DNA of 64,000 nucleotides. It comes from Mytilus galloprovincialis (lineage: Eukaryota; Mollusca; Bivalvia; Mytilida; Mytilidae). The notes beneath the pieces are model-generated. The model was given only the letters and a program-made list of their open reading frames with translations, made no database searches and had not been told where the DNA came from. The translations under genes were made by a program, and so were the position numbers. Positions 46,800 through 57,800 of this stretch are shown here, piece after piece. The stretch's first letter is position 1. Every line of letters starts with the position of its first letter. The stretch lies in NCBI RefSeq assembly GCF_965363235.1, contig NC_134846.1:32808218-32872217 (forward strand), in the 5' to 3' direction.

Positions 46800-47280
46800 A
46801 GTTTAAGCATGCCTATCGGTCCGCGATTTTCTCACTGTGTTGAAGACTCATTGATGGTTGTGTGCTGTAAAAAATAATATCTTTTTTTTCTCTTTTACCT
46901 TCCCCTTATGGTTCCATTCTCTTTTCATAAAAGCACATAAGTATATACCTAAGTTCATAAACCATAAAAAAATAGTTCTGTATATTAGTCTCAATTTAAT
47001 GTGATGACTAATGTAGCTGCTTTGATATACTTACATTTTTTTATATCTTTCTTCCATTCCTCTGCGTCATTATTACATACTTTTGATGTCTAACGGTTTG
47101 TTATTATGAGTTTATTTATTGTTGTTAGGTTGCAAATTGGTATGAAACCCATATCGCAATGTAGTGAACAAATCAATTTCATTTCTCTCGCTCGTAAATT
47201 TAAACCTCAATCTTAAATGTGCATTGAAAAACCGTTACTTACATGTTATATAAAAGATTTTCATTTCGTAAATGGATTTT
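46800..47280. other. No gene recognised
   Basis: The beginning near 46820 (CGCGATTTTCTCACTGTGTT) resembles part of the family 2 UTR; the rest is AT-rich without features. Confidence 0.35.
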
Positions 47281-48432
47281 TATACGACCGAAAAAAAAAA
47301 ATTGAGTCGTATAATGCTATCATGTCGTCGTCGTCCGAAGACGCATTTAGTTTCCGGAACATAACTTTAGTTTTAGTGAATGGATCTTTATAAAATTTTA
47401 CCGGAAGGTTTATTACTACTAAAGAAAAATTGAGATTGATTTTGGGGGTTATGGTCCCAATTGTTTTGGAATTAGGGGCCAAAAAGAGGGCTTAAAATAA
47501 GCATTTTTGTAAATTTCAAATAATAACTTGTGTTTAAGTGCATGAATCTCTCTGAAATTATACCACAAGTGTCCATACCATGAAGGGATAGTTAGTATTG
47601 GTTTGGGGGGTTATGTTTCCAATAGTTAGGAATTAGGGGCCAAAAAAGGGGGCCTAAAATAAGCATTTTTTTAGTTTTCAAAGAATAACTTATGTTTAAG
47701 TTTATGAATCTCTCTGATATTACACCACAAGTTTCCATATCATTAAAGGATATTTAGTAGTGATTTTGGGGGTCATGGTCCCAATAGTTTAGGAATTAGA
47801 GACCAAAAAGGGGCCCAAAATAAGCAAATTTTGTAGTTTTCAATCAATAACTTGTGTTTATGTGAATGAATTTCTCTGAAATTATACCACAAGTTTCCAT
47901 ACAATGGAGGGATAGTTAGTACTGACTTTGGGGGCTATGGCTCAAGCATATTTGGAATTAGGGGCAAAACAAGGAGGAAACTAGTTTTTTTCTGGAGAAT
48001 TAAGACAATTTAAGGGCAGTGTAAAGGAGGTAATTGAAGAAAAAAACATTTAACGTACAATATTGGGTATGTTCGTATTTACCTCCATGACACTACTTGT
48101 AAATAATATATAAAGAAATGTCAGGTTTTGGACTAATTTCCAACAAAAAGGGGGGGGGGGTAGTTTTAAAAAAAAAACATTTCCCCAAATTTTTCAAATT
48201 TCAAATTTTGAAAAGTTTAACGAAGAAATCTTTAATTCCACAATATTGTGCAATAGATTTGTAAGATCTTGACATTTGTTTTGCATAATAAACCCATATT
48301 ATGTCAAAATTTTTATCACATTCAACTCAAATTTAGAGCTGTATCAAGCTTGAATGTTTTGTCCATACTTGCCCCAACTGTTCAGGGTCCGACCTCTCCG
48401 GTGGTATAAAGCTGTGCCCGGCGGAGCACCTG
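47281..48432 (+). mobile_element. Hairpin-ended element with ~150 bp tandem core
   Basis: Starts with a TATACGACC...GTCGTATA hairpin. Four copies of a ~150 bp unit follow (GGGGGTTATGGTCCCAA, ATTAGGGGCCAAAAA, CAAGTTTCCATAC). It ends with GTGCCCGGCGGAGCAC and CTG. Same architecture as the element at 41901 but a different sequence. Confidence 0.55.
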
Positions 48433-48813
48433 TTTTTTTCATAATTATTAATCAAAATAATAACGCATCTCAAACAGAGTGTAGTAAAAGTTGAAGGAAA
48501 AGACACATTTTCGTTGTTTTCCATACAGTTTTCAATTATTTGTAGTTATCTTGATATTAAGATATACCTATTTCGATTAGCTATAATAGCATATTCGTAC
48601 ATTTTCATTTGTACCAGCAAATTATAAAAACAAATAGTAAAATAAATCGTTATTGCCTCTGTCCTGATACATAATAGTTCATTGTGTACGTTTGTTTCAA
48701 AACGGAAATGATATTAATCGAAATACTTGTATCGGAACTACTTGTAATTGAGGCATTTCAATACACATTGTACGTTTTATACTCCCTTATTACATATTTG
48801 ATATATAGATAAA

Positions 48814-48883
48814 ATGAAGATCGTCCTCGTTTTACTTTATATTCAGTGTATGGATTTATTTTTTGAAATAACCTATGTAACAG
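48814..48883 (+). CDS. Candidate first exon of receptor D (signal peptide)
   Basis: The ATG at 48814 opens MKIVLVLLYIQCMDLF and ends in phase 1 (VTG) at a strong GTAAAG donor, compatible with the SUEL-like exon at 53606. It competes with the exon at 49629. Confidence 0.5.
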
Positions 48884-51800
48884 GTAAAGAATGTTTTGCA
48901 TTATATATCATATAAATGCTCTTCAACTTTTTGAAATGTATAAACTTAATGTGGTTTATACGTACATGTATACTTTGCAAAATGAAATAGTTTATAACAT
49001 TTCACTAAGCTAACGTTAAAATATATCGAAAAACAGATTATCATATAGAAAACAAGGAGTAAATATTTGTTTAAAATAGTTCGCTGCTGTAATGCAAGTA
49101 TATATGAATGAATGATTTATTACAGTTCAACCTGTATATATACAATAGATACACATCAATACAGTATTACATTACAGCCAGCCAGATAGGCTTACGATGC
49201 ACTGAATTATATACAATTACTGCAAAGTTTCCACATCGTGTTTAAAATGTGTATACTAATTTCAATGCACTATACAAAACTTTTGTTTGATGTAAATGTG
49301 TCACAGTTATATGAATTAACATCGATATCTTTTCCTAAATAATGGTTGTTTTTAAATTGAATCTATGAAGCAGGACGTACTTTGGTAAGAGGGTTTTATA
49401 AAATCTTATATTTAAGTTTACACTGAATAACACAGTATAACATAATTCATTTTCATGTGTATATGTACATATCTACAAAGCATCTGTAATGTAATAAAAG
49501 CTACATTTTATATTTATAAGTAAATTGTTTGATGTTTTCCATCGACGTATGACCACATCCGTGACGACCATTTAAGGTTTATTCATTGATATCCGACTGA
49601 TACAAAACTGTCTTCATGATTGTTTAAAATGGATACAATATTTCCTTTAATCATTTTCCTCTGTTGTTATTGTAATTTATCTAATATAAATGTCCTAACA
49701 AAAGGTTGGGAATAGTTCACAAAATATGTTCAAAGAAAACGGGTCCTTAACTTTTATTTTCCTGAAAGAGTTAAAGGATTCTACGTCTATCATTTATACT
49801 AGTTTTGGAGGTAGGGTAATGGTTATCCGTACGAAAGGTAGCAATTTAATATTCGATAGAAATGTACTTCATCAATATTAAAACATAACTTAACTTTCAA
49901 TAATGATTTTTGATACACTTCCAGCCTATTAAATGATGTTGCTCAGTATTAAATGATAAATATGTTACTAATAACAACCAAGACTTCTATTGTTTTCTTA
50001 CATGACAGAACTTTTAATCTCTTTCGCGTACACACATTCTGCTAACGTCTGCCTAATTTACTTTCTTCATTTTTTATGTAAAATGCTGTATGGTACTTAA
50101 TGCGGTAAGTAGAAAATGATAAAGTTTTGATTATTTATTGAATCTTTTAAATATTTGTACTGAATTTTTCACTTTGAACTCTGTCACATTATAATATGTC
50201 AGGGTCTTTTATAGGTGATCAGTTGTATTTATTCTTTATAAAGACCGTTTAATAATGATCGAATATTAGTTGGTTAAATCTGTTTCTTCATATGGACTAA
50301 TGCAAACTGGACAGTTATCTCATTTATTATCAAAAGAAGGTGTTATGTATACTATAATGTACCATTATGAATTCAAGTCTACATTTGGTGATTTTCACAT
50401 ACCACCAATAACCCAATGCTATAAGAAATAAATGTCTTGATAGATATAGTGATTAGTTTAATCAAATGGTATGCATTATTAAATTTTTATTGAATAAATG
50501 GATTTTACTTACAAATTCAATTTTAAACAAATTTATTTTTGAATGTTCATTGTCGATATTGTCTTCGACTAGGGTTTATAACTTCAACATGTTCAAAGTA
50601 ATATCGAAATGAACTGTTTAACAAGAAGTCAACTATTTATATCATAGGCACAAAAGGCATAGCACCCTCGTTTTTCATTTTCATCTTTATTTTGGTGTTT
50701 TGATTTGTATTTTTAGTAAAAAAGAGTGTTTGCGTTATTTGATATTTGCATGCTCATAGTCATAAGATGGTACAATACTAGTAGTTTATATTTGAATAAA
50801 TAAAAAAAGTTTGCATAAACTACAGTACAGCTATTGTAAGAATTTATGAATAAGGCCACGAAGACTTTAAATAAGTGAGAGAAAAAAGTAGAAATAAGAC
50901 GAATTAAAAAAACAATCTGAACACCGAGGAAAGAAAAACAGGATAAAGGTGTATTAAATTTACTCTAGCAACAGCAGGCTTAAAATAACAGATACAACAA
51001 GATTCAGACAACATGTAAAATATAACGAAATTAAGAAATTAACTTATGCCAATTTTGGTCGGAGACCGAGCTGTGAGTTCCTGTGAATGAAATTATGATT
51101 TATTAGCAAAATACCTAGTATTATACAAATATAGCCTTTGTATGAGGTCGATACAAGGACATATTGACCTGAAAGAAGTATATTGACTGAGGATGAAGTC
51201 CGAGGTTGATATACGTCTTTGGGTCGATATATTCTGTATTGACCTCATACAAAGGCTAAATCTTTTATATTATTAATTTCCGACCATATTTGTATCAAAA
51301 TCGTCATTTGATTGGTTGGAATTTTATAGATTTCATATTGTCTCCTTGGTAATAACAAAACATTAGTTGTTATTTCTATTGATTTTTTTGGTGTTTGTTC
51401 GTCATCTTATGTATTTAAAGATTTTTTTCGTCAAATAATCGATCACAGATATCATTTGTTTCAAAACGTTAAAGATTGTTTGACAATATTCTGAAATTCA
51501 TTGCATGACGTCACAAAGTATATCAGTATTTAGATATTCTAAAAATAACCGTGCAATATACGTTTTGCTGTGCAATATGCTTTTTGCTATCCACCGTTTT
51601 CTCTCTACCTTCGAAAATATAGTTAACTTACTTTAAATAAAGCTAATACTAATAATGACCACTGACCTTTCCTCGATCTTGATATCTATATCTATATCAA
51701 TAACGGGAAGCTTTATACAAAAATTTATGATAAAAGAGATGTTTTTCATTTCCTATCGTTAATTATCCATTTTTAGATAGTGACGTTCCCTTGTCACCAT

Positions 51801-54800
51801 CTTATGGTGTTTATATATCTCAACTTGTACGATTCGCTAGTGTATGTAAAAAATTATTAGATTTTAGCGAGAGAAATTTATATATTACTGAAAAATTATT
51901 ACACCAGGGTTTTCGATATCACAAACTAGTCAAAACATTTAATAAATTTTATCATCGGTATAAGGAAATAATTCGAAAATATATAAATCAACATGCAGAC
52001 ATCTTATACGTTCAGATATTTCACATCCAATATTTTATGGAAATATTCTTTATAAAGCACAAAAATGTCAGCATTCACCTCAAAAGCTTACAAAACCTTT
52101 AAACAGACTTATTAAGAAGGGATATAGCTACGATGCTGTTGTCAGGTCATTAAAGATTGCATATCTTAGTTTTAATATTGATTCACTTATAGGGTCTTTG
52201 CACCGGAACTAAACACATTTCTTTAAAAAACAGTTGTTGGCATGACACGGGTTATGTTCTTCTCATATATTTTATGATAGTATGATACTAAACCCCTAAC
52301 GGGAGGGATTGTGCCTGATATTCATATGATGAAGACATAATCTTTCAATCAGTTTAATTGAGGTCTGGACCTGGCATGTCAGTTAACTGCTAGTAGTCTG
52401 TTGTTATTTATGTATTATTGTCATTTTGTTTATTTTCTTTTGTTACATCTTCTGACATCGGTCTCGGACTTCTCGAACTGAATTTTAATGTGCGTATTGT
52501 TATGCGTTTACTTTTCTACATTGGTTGGAGGTCTAGGGGGAGAATTGAGATCTCATAAACATGCTTAACCCCGCCGCAATTTTGCGCCTGTCCCAAGGCA
52601 TGAGCCTCTGGCCTTTGTTAGTCTTGTATGATTTTTTAATTTTAGTTTCTTGTGTGTAATTCAGAGCTTAGTATGACGTCCATTATCACTGAACTAGTAT
52701 ACATATTTTTTTAAAGGGCCAGTGGAAGGACGCCTCCGGATGAGGGAGTTTCTCGCTACATTGAAGACCCATTGGTGGCCTTCGCCTGTTGTCTGCTCTA
52801 TGGTCGGGTTGTTGTCGCTTTGACACATTCCCCATTTCCTTTCTCAATTTTATTTAACATGTGACTATCCCTAAACTAATCAAATTTGTTAAAATATACG
52901 AATTAATAATATAGGGCCTGTTAATAACCAAAGAGTATATACTCGTATGGTCCGACCATACTAGTATGATCGGGCAATACTAGTATACGTATATGGTCCA
53001 AATACTCCTATGTACCGGATTATATCCATAACAGTGAACACCGTATTGTATGTGACACTTGACATACGAATATGATATGTTGTACATGTATATGAAATTA
53101 TATTGTTAAATAATACAACTACTCGAATATGTTCAACCGTTCTAAAACAATACGTCTTTGCAGCAATGTCAAAACTCTTCTTTCGTGCAGCGATGAATTC
53201 ATTGCTAAAGAAGACAACAAAGATATGCAACAATCAACGTATACATACAATATTTACAACATAAACACTATTGTCTAGCGTTCAATAATTAATGATAGTC
53301 TTCCAAGTGGAATATACGTGCAATATACTTGTCGTTAACAAAAACAACAGAGGATGATACGCACAAATAGTGTTACAGAATATAATAAACAAATAGGAGC
53401 CAAAATGACATAAAGAGAAAAGTTTTATCATTAAAAAAATGCACCGTGAATGCGTAGAATAACATTAACGGTATCTCTTTACTCTACCAAACGCGGATCT
53501 CGACAATTATGGTTACTTCAATGATTCACTAACTCAGAGCTCAACTGAATCTGGTACCATATTTAAACATTTAGCATTTAGGTACAACTTATTTTTTTTC
53601 TGCAGGTTTTCAAGGAAATACTTTTTTTAGCAACTCAAGTATAATCAGCTGTGAAGGGAACACAACTATCACAATAATTGATCTACTAGTAAAGCAACAC
53701 ACAACATCATGTTCTGAAACCAAGCATTGTATTTTGACAAAGGTGCAGACGAATTCTATTAAAAGGGATTGTAATAAAGAAAGAACATGTACCATATCAA
53801 AGCTTATTCCAAAAAGCTGCTTGTTTAATGATTATGGACGTGTATCCATTTCATATTCATGCACAGGTACGTACATTTAGATTCATTCACTCATGACAGA
53901 CAGAATACTAGCGTCGATAGATTGAGGGAACACAAGTTAAAACTAGAGGCTCCCCGGAACCTGTGTCGCTCACCTGTATCTAATATGGTTTCGGAAATCA
54001 TCACTGGGGTAAAGCTGATGACCGTAACTGCATTCACGGTCATCCCAAGATGTCGGACGAAAAAATAGGTCAGTATCTGTATTGTCTGTTACAGTGTTTC
54101 TATATCATTTTCTTTACATAGGAGACATTGATACGATGTAAATTTATAAAAGATTCACACGGAAATCACAAATTACTTCCGAGAAATGTGCATGAAACAG
54201 GAAATTCGATTTAAAAAAATCGCTAAGATGACCGTAAATCACAATCGAGATGACCGTAACAGAATCAGCAATTCATAACAAGGGTGACCGTAATTGGTTA
54301 AAAGATGACCGTAATTTGTAAAGGATGACCGTAATTTCTAAATGATGACCGTAACTTTTAAAGGATGATCGTCAATTCTAAGAAATATCCGTATTTGTAT
54401 AACTACTTTTTTTTGTATCAACTGATTAATGGTGTTGAAATAAAACGTAATTATATGAGAGTATTAACTTATAGGTAGGAGAAAATGTGACGTAATTTAA
54501 ATACAAGGTTCACCATATATATCTTTTTTTACGGTATAGGGTATAATTTTTAAAATGAACATATAACAAGACATGCACATGAAAAGTGGGGAAAACATGC
54601 AACAAAAATCCGATTAAATGACACCTTACAAGTATAATAAAAATAAATGTGTTGCACAGCCTCCACCTAAAGGCCAAAAGATGTTTTTTTTATTTCTGGA
54701 ATTCCTTGTAATGACATATAATAAATGCACTTTTTCAAAAATGCCAATGGATGTACACCCATTGATATTATATCGTCTTTGATTTGTCTTCTTTTTCTAT

Positions 54801-57800
54801 TTTGTCTTGCAAGTAAAATAACAGAACCTGTTTTTAAAATACTACGACCAAACTAGTGAAGGCGAGCTCCAGCAAAATAGATCCTTAAAATAGTCTTGTG
54901 CGTATAGCGTATCACAAGGAGCAGGGGCGGATTAAGCCATTTTCAAAAAAAGGGGGTCCCAACCCAGGGTAAAGGGGGTTCAAACTATGTGTCCCCATTC
55001 AAATGCACTGATCGGTAAATAAAAAGGGACCCCAAGACCCCCCCCCCCCCCCGCTTTGAATCCACCACTGAGGGGAACCTTGTCAATTTGTATATACAGC
55101 AATGTTATTCATATATAAAGACAAAGTAAGATTTTAATCTGCTTCCTCTGGAACCATACACACAGGCACAATTACCGGATATTCATATGACTTGTTTGAT
55201 TAGTGTTTTTTATGCTCCATTCATGGGCATTATGTTTTCTGGTCTGTGCGTCCGTTCGTTTGTTCGTCCGTTCGTCTCCTCATTCGTCCGTCTGTCCCAC
55301 CTCAGGTTAAAGTTTTTGGTCGAGGAGGTTTTTGATGACGTTGAAGTCCAATCAACTTGAAACTTAGTACACATGTTTTCTATGATATGATCTTTCTAAT
55401 CATAATGCCAAATTACAGTTTTATTCCCATTTTAACGGTCCACTGAACATTGAAAATTATAGTGTAGATGAGGCATGTACTAGAGACACCTCAAAGGGAC
55501 ACATTCGTGTTTCTTCAACTTTTCGTCGTATCTCTGTCAATTTGTATTAAAATTTTAAAGTCGTTATCAATAAATATTTCATTGTTTACGAGAAATTTGC
55601 AATTTACTATCATTGTCATGAACTCAAAATACGGCAAATAGTTAAAAGTAAATTGATGAAACATGTTTATATCTGCTAACCAAGCCGCTATTGAGACAAA
55701 CACAACAAAAAGCTATGAATACAAATACGGATATTCTTAGAATTGAGTGTCATCATTTAAAAGTTACGACCATCCTTTATAAATTACAGTCAATCTTTAC
55801 AAATTACGGTCATCTTTTACAAGTTACGGTCATTTGTTTACCAATCACGGTCATCCTTGTTTTATGTTACGGCCATCTTGAAAATATTTTGATAATGATT
55901 TACGGACGTCTTAGTGATTTTTTCAAATTGAATTTCGCGTTTCCTGAACATTGTTCGGTAGTAATTTGTGATTTCTGTGTGAATCTTTTATAAATTTACA
56001 TCGTATCAATGTATACTTTGTAAAGAAAATGATATAGAAACACTGTCACAGACAATACAGATACTGACCTAATTTTTCATCCGACATCTTGGGATGATCG
56101 TGAATGCAGTTACGGTCATCAGCTTTACCCCCAGTGAATCATGTAACATACGGTTAAAATCATATTAAATAACATAATAATGATAGAGAACAAGTTTTGT
56201 TAAATTTGGCCCAGTAGTTCAACTAAAAGTAGAAAGATTTTGAAAAATTTACAAAATTACAAATAAATTACTGGACAATTACGTGTCTGCTTGATATTTT
56301 TGCTGTTTACATTATATCTCAATTTATGATGATATTCAAGATAAATAACAAAAAAATGCAAAATTGCCTTTCGTCCGCTCCAAAACAATTTCACACGTGG
56401 CCTGTATAATGCTGGAAATGCATTTAAACTGTTTTATGAAAACCCTTCAAAACAATTTTGGGCAAGGTTCTTGACCCCGACTAATCTGCCTGATCCTGGG
56501 GCAATAACACAATATAAACGTAAGTATGACAACAGTAAAGATATAATACAAATAAGAAGATGTTGTATGACTTCCAATGAGGCAACTCTCCAAAAGAGAG
56601 CAAATGACATAAACATTAGCATTTATAGGTCACGGTACGGTCTTCAACAATGAGCAAAGCCAATACCGCATATTCAGCTATAAATTGCTCTGAAATGGCA
56701 AATGTGACACATTTCAAACAAGAAAACTATTGGCCTAATTTAAGTACAAAATAAAGTTGTGACTATTTAAATTTTTTTTTAGCATTTTTCCCAATCCATA
56801 GACTTCTATAGTAAACACCTATATAGACATATGTTTTTACCCATGGCGACCATGTTGGTTTTAGAGAAGGGTCATTAGATACATTTTTCAAACCAGATGG
56901 ATTTCTCAAATAATGATTGTGGTTATAAGAAAAATAAAACTGAATAATTCTGAAAATGGAATATATAAAGGAGGAATTATAGAGACCCTGCACGATAAAA
57001 ATCGAACCCCCATGGACAAAAAAATCAAGTCATCTCATTGTGGTCTCAAAATAGTTACTGAAAACTCCTTATCATTATCAAAATAAGTGTTCAAGTTGTG
57101 ACTTTTTAAATTGTTTATTTACATTACCCCAATGCATAGCCTTCGGTATATTCATATCTTCTTTTACCCATGGAAACAGTGTTGGTTGTAGGATAGGGTC
57201 ATTAGATACCTTTTTCAAATCAGATGGATTTCATAAATAATAATTTTGGCTAAGTTTAATTCTGTTTAGGCAAGGAGATTACGTAGAGAAGATTTTTGTA
57301 AAAGATTACAAAATTATCAAAAAGTGTGAACAATTTACTTTAAAGAGCTATAACTTTTTAACGGGTCAATTGACAATTTTTGTCAATTCACGTATTTTTA
57401 GATCTTTAGATATTATTTGTTTAATTGAACATTTTTGCTGTTTACAGTTTGTATCTATCTATACATGCTATATTGATATTGAAGATAATATCCCAAAACT
57501 GCAAAATTTTCTCAAAATTAACAGTTCAAGGGTAAAAAAACAGCAACGGATTGTCTGATTTGTCTTTAAAGTTCATGGGAGATAAATGTAGATGAGGACC
57601 TAATAAACCATTTTTCGCCACTTCAGGTTCTCTCTAAATGCTTTAGTTTTAGAGATTTAAGCCAAAATCTACATTTTCCTCCCATGTTTTATGCTCACAG
57701 AGGTGGCTATCTTGGTTGGTGGGCGGGGTATTTGGATACATATTAACATGATTAACCAACTAGATACCAAAAGAATAATTTAGGTCAAGTTTGGTTAAAT

